A DNA stretch of 31,923 nt from Prevotellaceae bacterium UBA4301 (GTDB lineage: Bacteria; Bacteroidota; Bacteroidia; Bacteroidales; Bacteroidaceae). The DNA is taken from contig DGUV01000071.1 in assembly GCA_002395775.1 (NCBI GenBank), positions 1-31,923 of the forward strand, given 5' to 3'. Within the stretch, counting starts at the first letter, position 1, and each line of letters starts with the position of its first letter. Position numbers and translations under genes: made by a program. A model generated the notes under the pieces. The model made no database searches. It saw nothing but the letters and a program-made list of their open reading frames with translations, and was not told the origin of the DNA. Positions 25,301 to 31,923 of this stretch are shown here, one piece after another.

Positions 25301-25554
25301 TTAAGGAGCGCACCTTCCGCATTGTCAGGGTTACCGCCGAGAACGGGCGTGGCGATGAGGAGAGCCGCACCGATGTCATTGTCCGATACGAAGGAAAGAG
25401 GGTGAGTGTGGAAGTGGTGCCTCCGACGGACGTTCGTGATGCTCATTGGGTTGGCGCTGTGGATGCGGACGACCTGTTTGACCTGAGCGGATGCCCATTC
25501 CTTCGGCAGCGGGGCATCGCTTTGCGGCAAGGTCGGAAAGTGATGGTGAAATAG
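22315..25554 (+). CDS. GH31 alpha-glycosidase with extra N-terminal domain
   Basis: This 1079-aa exported enzyme has a signal peptide (about 1-24, EAAAQ). An extra beta/helical N-terminal region (about 25-290) contains a predicted helical stretch. A GH31 N-terminal beta domain precedes the barrel, which begins near LWNFGLYQSKQRYM. The nucleophile is Asp643 in LWLDSSEPDD and the acid/base is Asp720 in VWSADITSSW. A WNSDTGAFF block and a DUF5110-type C-terminal domain follow. Activity may be alpha-xylosidase, alpha-glucosidase or alpha-galactosidase; the sequence alone does not decide. The last 26 residues (LFDLSG ... RKVMVK) resemble a degenerate T9SS tail, which would place the enzyme on the surface. 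It is divergent from the GH2 gene and ends before gpmI. Confidence 0.93.
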   Translation: MKTFPVRHLLLSAMVLLSCFEAAAQVHYEFHPREYVSTDNSRAPQSAFSYDDEAQTFTITASGQNNVAFKMGGEQDDKYFITADDHWFAVSGQGLKTGQADAYLWWINGWNRGSQVPADHVVTDGSRQIFIWNLQNGNALFSGFDFTQPQTVLSSKGTGFLLAVGLTAAATSGTIDAVGYYSDLALVAKYPAVKSALGLTDEVLLSQVRERLDALILLAEQALEKRGGTENDRAELQAAIDHARRVSAELTIDRISDGMGEIEVLESALDKFIQASRTVRWEALEHGMLVQMDDLHIRILFHNDSILRVSKWMADSAVPQSLVVTGEADAAARPSVEEGDGKIVLASTSMRVVFDLREGTLAIYRASGELLVAEMSARLTPATDGPNASYRLQQTFSLTDDEHIYGLGQVQNGKLDMRGVSMNMVQENRSIYIPYFYSSKRYGLYWDNYSPTQFTDNASGTTFTSTGDAIDYYVLAGQSADGVLRSLRHLTGETQLPPLWNFGLYQSKQRYMSAQEVIDVVRKYRELQVPLDCVVQDWQYWGGDNMWNAMEFLNPQYADYRRMIDEVHAMNAKLMISVWANFGPDTKQYKEFGKAGRLIPIQSYPTGQATRPYDVYSQQTRDRFWSYLYQGLMSKGIDALWLDSSEPDDFSNRTTDYDYVTDYEGRTFRSLRNAFPLCHVGGVYDHHLAQPELADKRVSILTRSAFLGMQRTGAFVWSADITSSWTTLAQQIPAACNLSVSGLPYWNSDTGAFFIGNYGGGVTNPSWRRLYTRWTQFSCFCPMMRFHGDQTPREIWQFGEAGDTQGDYDNILRYIRLRYRLLPYLYATAHETVSQGSTFMRSMPVAFEGDASCENVKDQYMFGRSFLVAPVVNSGASRRNVCLPQGQQWFDFWTGTVEQGGQTVSRNTPADLIPLYIPAGTILPWGPAVQYSSEKKWDELEIRIYGGRNGHFTLYEDELDGYGYKQGRFSEIPFTWDDATQTLTIGDRQGEFPGMLKERTFRIVRVTAENGRGDEESRTDVIVRYEGKRVSVEVVPPTDVRDAHWVGAVDADDLFDLSGCPFLRQRGIALRQGRKVMVK

Positions 25555-25583
25555 GCTTGGAGCCGTATTTTTCAATTCTCCCG

Positions 25584-25615
25584 TTTCCGATTCTCGATTT
25601 ATTGTTGTACCTTTG
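25584..25615 (+). promoter_or_regulatory. promoter of the gpmI operon
   Basis: TTTC (25584-25587), 20 nt and TACCTTTG (25608-25615) lie 30 nt ahead of the gpmI ATG at 25646. It also excludes the upstream start at 25613, which would fall inside the -7 box. Confidence 0.7.
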
Positions 25616-25645
25616 CAGGCGAATAAAGACAAAAACATTATAATT

Positions 25646-27163
25646 ATGGCAAAGAAAGCACTTTTGATGATACTCGACGGATGGGGTATCGGTAACAAGG
25701 GTAAGGGCGATGTCATCTATCAGACCCCTACTCCTAATCTGGACAAAATCAATGCAACCTATCCCCACAGCCAGTTGCTGGCCAGCGGTGAGAACGTGGG
25801 TCTGCCCGACGGACAGATGGGCAACTCCGAGGTAGGTCACCTGAACATCGGTGCCGGTCGCATCGTCTATCAGGACCTGGTGAAGATTAACCGCGCCTGC
25901 AAGGACGGCAGCATACTGAAGAATCCCGAAATCCAGTCGGCCTACGAATATGCCCGCCTCAACGGTAAGGCCGTGCACCTCATGGGACTGACCTCGAACG
26001 GCGGCGTCCACTCTAGCCTCGACCACCTCTTCAAGCTCACCGACATCTCGGAGGAGTACGGGGTGAAGGAAACCTACGTCCACTGTTTCATGGACGGACG
26101 TGACACCGACCCCAAGAGCGGCATTACCTTCATCCAGCAGCTCACCGACCACATTGCAGGACGCAAGGCCCACATCGCCAGCATCATTGGCCGTTTCTAC
26201 GCCATGGACCGCGACAAGCGTTGGGACCGCATCAAGGTGGCCTACGACCTGCTCGTCCAGGGCGAAGGCAAGCAAGCCACAGACATGGTGGAGGCCATGC
26301 AGGAATCCTATGACGAGGGCGTGACCGACGAATTCATCAAGCCCATCAACAATACCACCGTCGATGGCACCATCAAGGAAGGCGACGTGGTCATCTTCTT
26401 CAACTACCGCAACGACCGTGCCAAGGAACTGACCATCGTCCTCACTCAGCAGGACATGGAGGACCAGGGCATGAAGACCATCCCCGGACTGCAATACTAC
26501 TGCATGACTCCGTATGACGCTTCGTTCCAGGGCGTCCACATTCTCTTCCCCAAGGAGAACGTGATGAACACCCTGGGCGAGTACATCGCCAGCAAGGGCC
26601 TGAAGCAGCTGCATACGGCCGAGACCGAGAAGTATGCCCATGTGACCTTCTTCTTCAACGGCGGCCGCGAGACTCCCTACGAGGGCGAGGATCGCATACT
26701 GGTGGCCAGCCCCAAGGTGCAGACCTACGACCTGAAGCCCGAGATGTCGGCCTTCGAGGTGAAGGACAAACTGGTGGCTGCCATCAAGGAGAACAAGTAC
26801 GACTTCATCGTCGTGAACTTCGCCAACGGCGACATGGTGGGCCACACGGGCATCTACGAGGCCATCGAGAAGGCCGTGAAGGCCGTTGACCAGTGCGTGG
26901 GTGAGGTTGTCGAGGCAGCCCTCGCTACCGACTACGAGACCATCATCATAGCCGACCACGGCAATGCCGACAACGCCATCAACCCCGACGGCAGTGCCAA
27001 TACGGCCCACTCGCTGAACCCCGTGCCCTTCATCTACATCACGGAGAACCGCGAGGCCAAGGTTGAGGACGGCGTGCTGGCCGACGTGGCTCCCAGCATC
27101 CTCCACATCATGGGTCTGGAGCAGCCTGCCGACATGACGGGCCGCTGCCTGATAAAGGATTAA
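25646..27163 (+). CDS. gpmI: 2,3-bisphosphoglycerate-independent phosphoglycerate mutase
   Basis: This 505-aa cytoplasmic enzyme interconverts 3- and 2-phosphoglycerate in glycolysis and gluconeogenesis, with two Mn2+ ions and a phosphoserine intermediate. The N-terminal metal motif ILDGWGIG (residues 9-16) and GQMGNSEVGHLNIGAGR with catalytic Ser61 are present, as are the substrate loop HCFMDGRDTDP and the C-terminal metal blocks ANGDMVGHTG and IADHGNADNA. The length is the usual one. Codon use is strongly biased, fitting a highly expressed gene. I start it at 25646 (MAKKALLM) because the longer frame begins within the promoter. The ung gene begins one nucleotide after its stop. Confidence 0.97.
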   Translation: MAKKALLMILDGWGIGNKGKGDVIYQTPTPNLDKINATYPHSQLLASGENVGLPDGQMGNSEVGHLNIGAGRIVYQDLVKINRACKDGSILKNPEIQSAYEYARLNGKAVHLMGLTSNGGVHSSLDHLFKLTDISEEYGVKETYVHCFMDGRDTDPKSGITFIQQLTDHIAGRKAHIASIIGRFYAMDRDKRWDRIKVAYDLLVQGEGKQATDMVEAMQESYDEGVTDEFIKPINNTTVDGTIKEGDVVIFFNYRNDRAKELTIVLTQQDMEDQGMKTIPGLQYYCMTPYDASFQGVHILFPKENVMNTLGEYIASKGLKQLHTAETEKYAHVTFFFNGGRETPYEGEDRILVASPKVQTYDLKPEMSAFEVKDKLVAAIKENKYDFIVVNFANGDMVGHTGIYEAIEKAVKAVDQCVGEVVEAALATDYETIIIADHGNADNAINPDGSANTAHSLNPVPFIYITENREAKVEDGVLADVAPSILHIMGLEQPADMTGRCLIKD

Positions 27164-27164
27164 T

Positions 27165-27830
27165 ATGAATGTAAAGATTGAGGCGAGTTGGGGTAACCAG
27201 CTCGCCTCCGAATTTGAAAAGCCTTACTTTGCCCAATTGGTGAAGTCTGTGCATCGGGAGTATGCCAGTGGGGTGTGCTATCCGCCGGGACGATTCATCT
27301 TCAATGCCTTCAATCAGACTCCGTTTGACCGCGTGAAGGTGGTCATCCTCGGTCAGGACCCCTATCACGAGCCCGGCCAGGCCCACGGACTAAGTTTCTC
27401 GGTGCAGGATGGTGTGCCCTTTCCCCCCTCGCTGCAGAACATCTTTAAGGAAATCTCCGACGACCTGGGTACGCCCATACCGCCGTCGGGCGACCTGACG
27501 CGATGGGCCCGGCAGGGAGTGCTCCTCCTGAACGCCTCCCTTTCCGTCCGTGCCCATCAGGCCAACAGTCATGCCAGCCTGGGCTGGCAGCAGTTCACCG
27601 ATGCGGCCATCCATGCCCTGGCCTCACAGCGCGAGGGCATCGTCTATATGCTTTGGGGCGGCTTTGCCCGTGGCAAGGCCTACATGATTGACCGTTCCCG
27701 GAACCTCGTCCTTGAGTCCGTCCATCCCTCGCCCCTCAGTGCCAACCGTGGTGGCTGGTTCGGCCAGCACCAGTTCAGCCGTTGCAATGCCTATCTGCAG
27801 GAGCACGGGCAGGAGCCGATAATATGGTAA
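27165..27830 (+). CDS. ung: uracil-DNA glycosylase, family 1
   Basis: This 221-aa base-excision repair enzyme removes uracil from DNA. The water-activating motif GQDPYH lies at 63-68, with catalytic Asp65. Further on are the uracil-binding block LLLNASLSV and the DNA-intercalation motif HPSPLSANRG near the C-terminus, followed by WFGQHQFSR. The length is normal for family 1. The ATG follows the gpmI stop by one nucleotide, so it shares the gpmI transcript. A pair of inverted G/C-rich repeats begins at its stop codon. Confidence 0.97.
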   Translation: MNVKIEASWGNQLASEFEKPYFAQLVKSVHREYASGVCYPPGRFIFNAFNQTPFDRVKVVILGQDPYHEPGQAHGLSFSVQDGVPFPPSLQNIFKEISDDLGTPIPPSGDLTRWARQGVLLLNASLSVRAHQANSHASLGWQQFTDAAIHALASQREGIVYMLWGGFARGKAYMIDRSRNLVLESVHPSPLSANRGGWFGQHQFSRCNAYLQEHGQEPIIW

Positions 27831-27958
27831 AGACCCTCTCCCCGGCCCTCCCCCGTAATGGGGAGGGAGGAACTTACAGACATCAGGATGAAGAAGATAT
27901 GGAAATAGAAGAAGCATATACTCCTCTCCCTTCACGGGAGGGGCAGGGGGAGGGTCTT
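27830..27958. repeat. pair of inverted G/C-rich repeats between ung and DUF3109
   Basis: Two related units of about 40 bp face each other. The left (from 27830) starts AAGACCCTC and holds the hairpin CCCTCCCC-CGTAAT-GGGGAGGG (27846-27867). The right, read on the minus strand from 27958, also starts AAGACCCTC and has a weaker CCTCTCCC/GGGAGGGG hairpin (27923-27943). The right unit lies inside the DUF3109 reading frame. The DUF3109 start codon sits in the loop between them. This looks like a Bacteroidales interspersed repeat. Confidence 0.75.
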
Positions 27959-28510
27959 CTTCCCCCCATCCTTCAGGTGGGCGACGTGCTGCTTTCGCCC
28001 GACATCGTGACGGAATACTTCGCCTGCGACATTGCGAAGTGTGGCGGGCGCTGTTGCGAGGAAGGTGATGCCGGGGCTCCTGTTACGATGGACGAGATTG
28101 CAGACATAGAGGAGCAACTCGACGAGCTTTGGCCACGACTCTCGGCTTCGGCTCAGAGCGAGATAGACCGGACGGGCGTGGCCTATGCTGACCCTGAGGG
28201 CGAACTGGTGACGTGCATCGTCAACGGACGCGACTGTGCTTTCCGCGGTCCTTGCGGCTGCCTGCTCCGTCAGCGCCCCATCAGTTGCCACCTCTATCCG
28301 ATAAGGGAGAAACGTCTTGGAAGCCTCACAGGACTCAACTACCACCGTTGGGCCATCTGCAAGGACGCTGTCGGGAAAGGAAAACGCGAGGGCATACGGC
28401 TCTATCAGTTCCTCCGCGAACCCCTCGTCCGCCGCTTTGGCGAGGCCTGGTACAGGGAACTGGAAACCATGGTGGGAGAACTGAAGCAACAAGGGCTGCT
28501 GCCCGAATGA
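27899..28510 (+). CDS. DUF3109 family protein with repeat-derived N-terminus
   Basis: This 203-aa protein belongs to the DUF3109 family (cysteine-rich, metal or cluster binding suspected, function unknown). The conserved core begins at LQVGDVLLSPDIVTEYFACD and includes Cys-rich blocks AKCGGRCCEEGDAG, NGRDCAFRGPCGCLLRQ and RPISCHLYPIR, with WAICKDA further on. Relatives usually begin right at the QVGDVLL block. Here about 24 extra residues precede it, and part of them (TPLPSREGQGEGLLP) is translated from a G/C-rich interspersed repeat. I take the ATG at 27899; an upstream ATG at 27824 would read through both repeats and overlap ung. The gene follows ung by 68 nt and precedes the thioesterase by 32 nt. 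Confidence 0.9.
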   Translation: MEIEEAYTPLPSREGQGEGLLPPILQVGDVLLSPDIVTEYFACDIAKCGGRCCEEGDAGAPVTMDEIADIEEQLDELWPRLSASAQSEIDRTGVAYADPEGELVTCIVNGRDCAFRGPCGCLLRQRPISCHLYPIREKRLGSLTGLNYHRWAICKDAVGKGKREGIRLYQFLREPLVRRFGEAWYRELETMVGELKQQGLLPE

Positions 28511-28542
28511 TAAGAAAACAATAACAGGGAAATACAGATTTT

Positions 28543-29247
28543 ATGTTTAGTTTAGATTACAGGGTTACAACAAGTTCGTGTGACAGCGAGGGAAGACTGA
28601 AACTCTATTCAGCACTGCAGATGATGCAGGACTGTTCGGAGATGTGGATTGACAGCGAACCCCTCGTGAAGCGCTATTTCGAGGAGGCAAACATGGCGCA
28701 GCTCTTAGCCACGCGCCAGGTGGAAGTGGTGCGCGTGCCGCGGTTCAAGGAGCGACTGACCGTCACGACCACCGTCTATGAGGTGAAACCCATGTTCGGT
28801 TTCCGCAACACCTTCATCCGTGACGAACAGGGACAGGACTGCTACCGGACGTGGAGCATGGGCGCCTTTGTCGATAAGGGGACGGGCAAACTGAAGCGGA
28901 TAGACGAAGCCACGATTGCCGGCATGCAGATGGAGCCCCGGCTCGAAATGGCCTACCGCGACCGTCGCATCATCCTGCCGAAGGAAGGCGGCCAGCCGAT
29001 GGCCTCCATTCCCGTCATGAAGGCCGACATCGACTACAACCGCCACGTCAACAATGCCAACTACGTGCGCATGGCCATGGAACTCCTGCCCGAGGACTTC
29101 GAGGTGAGGGGACTGCGTGTGGAGTATCGCGTGCCGGCAAAACTGGGTGACCAACTGACGCCTGTTTGCTATGAGGAGGACGATGTCATGATTGTGGCGC
29201 TGAGCATAGGCAGTGAGGTCAGTGCCATCATCGAGTTCTCGAAATAG
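28543..29247 (+). CDS. acyl-ACP thioesterase
   Basis: This 234-aa cytoplasmic enzyme hydrolyses acyl-ACP to release fatty acids. It consists of two hot-dog-fold halves. The first half starts MFSLDYRVTTSSCDSEG with a long central helix (LYSALQMMQDCSEMW). The second half holds DIDYNRHVNNANYVRM, in which Asn166 and His168 correspond to the catalytic Asn/His region of plant and bacterial FatA/FatB-type enzymes. Length and block order fit the PF01643 family. It is the last gene of the gpmI-ung-DUF3109 run and is closed by a bidirectional terminator. Chain-length preference cannot be predicted. Confidence 0.92.
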   Translation: MFSLDYRVTTSSCDSEGRLKLYSALQMMQDCSEMWIDSEPLVKRYFEEANMAQLLATRQVEVVRVPRFKERLTVTTTVYEVKPMFGFRNTFIRDEQGQDCYRTWSMGAFVDKGTGKLKRIDEATIAGMQMEPRLEMAYRDRRIILPKEGGQPMASIPVMKADIDYNRHVNNANYVRMAMELLPEDFEVRGLRVEYRVPAKLGDQLTPVCYEEDDVMIVALSIGSEVSAIIEFSK

Positions 29248-29266
29248 AAGGAAGTGACAAAAAAGG

Positions 29267-29304
29267 AAGCGGGACTGTGTCAGATGTGTGAAGCAGTCCC
29301 GCTT
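29267..29304. terminator. bidirectional intrinsic terminator
   Basis: AAGCGGGACTG (29267-29277) pairs perfectly with CAGTCCCGCTT (29294-29304) around a 16-nt loop. It has an A-rich left flank and a T-rich right flank, so it can stop transcription from both sides. Confidence 0.85.
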
Positions 29305-29323
29305 TTCCTTTTCTCTGTCCTAA

Positions 29324-29533
29324 TCAGAAGCCTGCCGCAACAAGGAGGGAGACGATGAGGATTATGATGTCCCAGATGTTGGTGGAACGGCTGTTCCCGT
29401 TCCAGAAGAAGAGCAGACCGATGGAGGACAGGATGATGAGGGCGAGACTGGGCCAATGGAGCACCTCCAGCCAACGGCGGCAGAGGAAGAGCACAATGCC
29501 CAAGAGTCTCAGGTTATTACATAACGACTTCAT
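29324..29533 (-). CDS. small membrane protein, 69 aa
   Basis: This small protein has two or three predicted hydrophobic helices: LGIVLFLCRRW, HWPSLALIILSSIGLLFFW and DIIILIVSLLVAAGF. It has positive residues at the N-terminus and between the helices. I do not recognise a family. The hydrophobic layout, the position directly after bcp (26 nt) and the terminator immediately downstream support a real gene. The gap to bcp contains a repetitive filler in which CCCTAATC occurs twice. No function can be given. Confidence 0.6.
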   Translation of the reverse strand: MKSLCNNLRLLGIVLFLCRRWLEVLHWPSLALIILSSIGLLFFWNGNSRSTNIWDIIILIVSLLVAAGF

Positions 29534-29559
29534 AATCCCTAATCTCTAAACCCAATTCC

Positions 29560-30012
29560 CTAATCACCCAGTATCTGTCTGGCGTGTTCCTTCGTCTTGA
29601 TTTCCTTAGGCAGAAGGATGCGCTCCACTATGCCCTCCTCGTTGATGATGAAAGTGGTGCGCAGCATGCCCATGTACTTACGTCCGTACATCGACTTCTC
29701 GCCCCAGGTGCCGAACGCCTGACTGAGCTTCTGCTCGGTGTCGGCAATCAGGTGGAAGGGCAGTTGGTTCTTCTCGATGAACTTCTGGTGGCTCCTCTCG
29801 TCCTGAACGCTCACGCCCAGCACCTCGTAGCCCTGCTTGCGGAGTTCCGAATAGCCGTCGCGCAGTGAGCAAGCCTGGGCCGTGCAGCCCGAGGTCATGT
29901 CCTTGGGATAGAAGTAGAGGACCAACTTCCGGCCGGCATAGTCCGACAGGCGAATCTCCTGCCCGTTCTCGTCGCGCCCCAGCACTTCGGGCGCCTTGTC
30001 TCCAACTTTCAT
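29560..30012 (-). CDS. bcp: thiol peroxidase, BCP/PrxQ type
   Basis: This 150-aa cytoplasmic peroxiredoxin reduces hydrogen peroxide and organic hydroperoxides using thioredoxin. The active site is PKDMTSGCTAQACSLRD, with peroxidatic Cys43 and resolving Cys48 five residues later, as in PrxQ/BCP enzymes. The fold blocks LVLYFYP, VLGVSVQDERSH and RTTFIINEEGIVER are in the usual order and the length is typical. It starts 24 nt after the gyrB stop on the same strand, so read-through transcription from gyrB is likely. Confidence 0.95.
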   Translation of the reverse strand: MKVGDKAPEVLGRDENGQEIRLSDYAGRKLVLYFYPKDMTSGCTAQACSLRDGYSELRKQGYEVLGVSVQDERSHQKFIEKNQLPFHLIADTEQKLSQAFGTWGEKSMYGRKYMGMLRTTFIINEEGIVERILLPKEIKTKEHARQILGD

Positions 30013-30036
30013 AACTTTAACTCCTATAACTCCCCC

Positions 30037-31923
30037 TTACGCATCAATGTTAGCGAAGGTGGCATTCTTCTCGATGAACTCGCGGCGCGGACCCACGTCC
30101 TCGCCCATGAGCATGGAGAAGACATAGTCAGCACCCGCAGCATCCTCGATGGTCACCTGCTTCAGCAGTCGCGTCTCGGGGTTCATGGTCGTTTCCCACA
30201 ATTGCTCGGGGTTCATTTCACCCAGACCTTTGTAGCGCTGGGTGGTGATGCCGTCCTCGCGACCATTGTTATACTTCTGCATAAACTGCAGGCGGTCCTG
30301 CTCCGTGTAGCAGTACTCCTCCACCTTGCCCAGGCGGCAACGATAGAGGGGCGGAGTGGCGATGTAGAGGTGCCCCTTCTGGATGAGTTCGGGCATGTAG
30401 CGATAGAAGAGGGTCATCAGCAGGGTGTCGATGTGCGAACCATCGACGTCGGCATCGGTCATGATGATGACCTTGTAGTAGCGCAGTTTGTCGTAGTTGG
30501 CCTCCTTCGAATCCTCGCCCAGACCGAAGCGTACGCCCAGGGCCTGGATGATGTTGTTCACCTCTTCGTGCTCGAAGGCCTTGTGCCACATCACGCGCTC
30601 CACGTTGAAGATTTTACCGCGGATGGGCAGGATGGCCTGGAACTGGCGCGAGCGACCCTGCTTGGCCGAACCACCGGCCGAGTCACCCTCGACGATGAAC
30701 ATCTCGCAGTTGGCGGGGTCCTTATCCGAGCAGTCGGCCAGCTTGCCGGGCAGTCCGCCACCGCCCATGGGCGACTTGCGCTGTACGTTCTCGCGGGCCT
30801 TGCGGGCAGCCACGCGGGCTGTTGCGGCCAGGATGACCTTATCGACGATGAGCTTAGCCTCCTGAGGATGCTCCTCCAGGTAGTTGGCCAAAGCCTCGCC
30901 CACGGCCTGCTGCACGTAGCCGCTCACCTCCGAGTTGCCTAACTTCGTCTTCGTCTGGCCCTCGAACTGCGGTTCGGCCACCTTCACGCTGATGACTGCG
31001 GTCAGACCCTCGCGGAAGTCCTCGCCGCTAATCTCTACGTGGTTCTTGGCCAGTTTCTCCAGTTCCTTCTGGCACTGCTGTTCGGCATACGACTTCAGGG
31101 TGCGGGTCAGTGCGGCGCGGAAACCGGCCACGTGCGTACCGCCCTCTATGGTGTTGATGTTGTTGACGTAGCTATGCAGGTTCTCCGAGTAGGCCGTGTT
31201 GTACATGATGGCCACCTCGATGGGGGTGTTCTGCTTCTCGGTGTTCAGGTAGATGACGTCGCCGGTCAGTGGTGTGCGGCTCGAGTCGATGTAGCGCACA
31301 AAGTCGCGCAATCCGCCCTCGCTGTAGAACTTCTCCGTGCGCACGCCCTCGATGCCCGCCTTCTCGTTCTCCTCCAGGCGCATGTCGGTCAGCGTGATGG
31401 CCAGCCCGGCATTGAGGTAGGCCAGTTCGCGCATGCGGTTGGCCAGCGTGTCATACTTGTAAGTGGTGGTGATGAAGATGCTGCCGTCGGGCCAGAACTG
31501 CTGGCGCGTGCCGCGCAGGTCGGTTTCGCCCACAACTTCCACGCCCGTCACGGGCTTGCCCTTCGAGTATTCCTGCTGATAGACCTTGCCGTCGCGGAAG
31601 ACGGTAGATACCATCCTGGTCGAAAGCGCATTGACGCAGCTCACGCCCACGCCGTGCAGACCGCCGCTGACCTTGTACGAACCCTTGTCAAACTTACCAC
31701 CGGCGTGCAGCACCGTCATGACCACCTCCAGGGCGCTCTTGTGCTCCTTCTCGTGCATATCGACGGGGATGCCGCGTCCGTTGTCCTGGACCGTGATGGA
31801 GTTGTCCTCGTTGATGGTGATCTCGATGTGGGTGCAGTAGCCTGCCATCGCCTCGTCGATGGAGTTGTCGACGGTCTCGTTCACCAGGTGGTGGAGACCT
31901 TTCTCGCTGATGTCACCGATATA
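30037..31923 (-). CDS. gyrB: DNA gyrase subunit B (5' end beyond right edge)
   Basis: The open frame spans 628 codons and reaches the window edge, so only about the first 15-25 residues are missing. It is the ATPase and TOPRIM subunit of gyrase, which introduces negative supercoils with GyrA. The GHKL ATPase part has NETVDNSIDEAM, DNGRGIPVDMHEKE and GLHGVGVSCVNALS. The transducer follows, then the TOPRIM blocks EGDSAGGSAKQGR and IIMTDADVDGSHI, and the tail with TTQRYKGLGEMNP. The block order and C-terminal end fit GyrB of Bacteroidetes rather than ParE. The internal GTG at 31884 is not a start, because the conserved YIGDISEKGLHHL precedes it. Confidence 0.96.
   Translation of the reverse strand, partial: YIGDISEKGLHHLVNETVDNSIDEAMAGYCTHIEITINEDNSITVQDNGRGIPVDMHEKEHKSALEVVMTVLHAGGKFDKGSYKVSGGLHGVGVSCVNALSTRMVSTVFRDGKVYQQEYSKGKPVTGVEVVGETDLRGTRQQFWPDGSIFITTTYKYDTLANRMRELAYLNAGLAITLTDMRLEENEKAGIEGVRTEKFYSEGGLRDFVRYIDSSRTPLTGDVIYLNTEKQNTPIEVAIMYNTAYSENLHSYVNNINTIEGGTHVAGFRAALTRTLKSYAEQQCQKELEKLAKNHVEISGEDFREGLTAVISVKVAEPQFEGQTKTKLGNSEVSGYVQQAVGEALANYLEEHPQEAKLIVDKVILAATARVAARKARENVQRKSPMGGGGLPGKLADCSDKDPANCEMFIVEGDSAGGSAKQGRSRQFQAILPIRGKIFNVERVMWHKAFEHEEVNNIIQALGVRFGLGEDSKEANYDKLRYYKVIIMTDADVDGSHIDTLLMTLFYRYMPELIQKGHLYIATPPLYRCRLGKVEEYCYTEQDRLQFMQKYNNGREDGITTQRYKGLGEMNPEQLWETTMNPETRLLKQVTIEDAAGADYVFSMLMGEDVGPRREFIEKNATFANIDA

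Noticed and set aside
11813..25554. Classical polysaccharide utilisation locus
   Set aside because: No SusC-like receptor, SusD-like lipoprotein or hybrid two-component regulator is present, so I call it only an enzyme cluster.
23629..25716. 695-codon open frame on the minus strand
   Set aside because: It lies antisense to the GH31 gene, whose catalytic motifs are intact. The translated product has no recognisable fold; it is a by-product of G/C-rich codon bias.
25376..27106. 576-codon open frame on the minus strand
   Set aside because: It is antisense to gpmI, is rich in Val/His/Gly typical of reversed codons, and has no motif.
27782..27898. Longer N-terminus for DUF3109
   Set aside because: It overlaps ung and is translated from repeat DNA; the core of the family begins much further downstream.
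1..31923. CRISPR array, tRNA, rRNA, transposase or integrase genes
   Set aside because: I found no regular repeat-spacer pattern, no cloverleaf or rRNA-like stretch and no transposase or integrase motif in any plausible gene.

Overview
The window looks like chromosomal DNA of a Bacteroidales bacterium, most likely Prevotella or a close relative. The evidence is repeated TAnnTTTG-type -7 promoter boxes with a TTTG-like -33 element about 20 nt upstream and no Shine-Dalgarno dependence, a Prevotella-style type IX secretion (T9SS) tail, Bacteroidetes-restricted families (DUF3244, DUF3109, DUF4932, BNR_4, MG2-type secreted proteins, TPR-TM-HTH regulators), and interspersed palindromic repeats. The species assignment is inference.

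Layout: (1) 1-6386, minus strand: a TPR/transmembrane/HTH regulator (6386-4758), then a probable operon of a secreted DUF3244 protein, a glycosyltransferase-like protein, a GT4 and a GT2 enzyme, followed by an orphan 181-aa protein with its own promoter and the 5' part of an MG2-domain secreted protein that runs off the left edge. (2) 6387-6847: a gene-free stretch packed with palindromes, a long inverted repeat and two copies of a promoter-like module, leading into a secreted DUF4932 protein with an HExxH motif. (3) 8046-11289, minus: small conserved protein, SLC13-type permease, Na+/Ca2+ exchanger-type antiporter. (4) 11290-11805: structured, repeat-like DNA with a doubtful ORF. (5) 11813-25554: a carbohydrate-degradation cluster without SusC/SusD: BNR_4 multidomain T9SS protein translationally coupled to a GH29 fucosidase (minus), a second MG2-domain protein (plus), a GH2 enzyme (minus) and a GH31 enzyme (plus). 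(6) 25646-29247, plus: gpmI, ung, DUF3109 and acyl-ACP thioesterase. (7) 29324-31923, minus: small membrane protein, peroxiredoxin (bcp) and gyrB, the last cut by the right edge.

How it fits together: regions 5 and 1 both carry members of the same MG2-domain secreted family. Region 5 holds exo-acting enzymes (fucosidase, GH2 beta-glycosidase, GH31 alpha-glycosidase) that together suit a branched, fucosylated plant or host glycan; the substrate is inferred. Region 1 pairs glycosyltransferases with a membrane regulator and a protein whose N-terminus weakly resembles a modified-peptide leader. It is the best candidate here for an undescribed system, though this rests on resemblance rather than on a search. 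Regions 6 and 7 are housekeeping genes separated by a shared bidirectional terminator.
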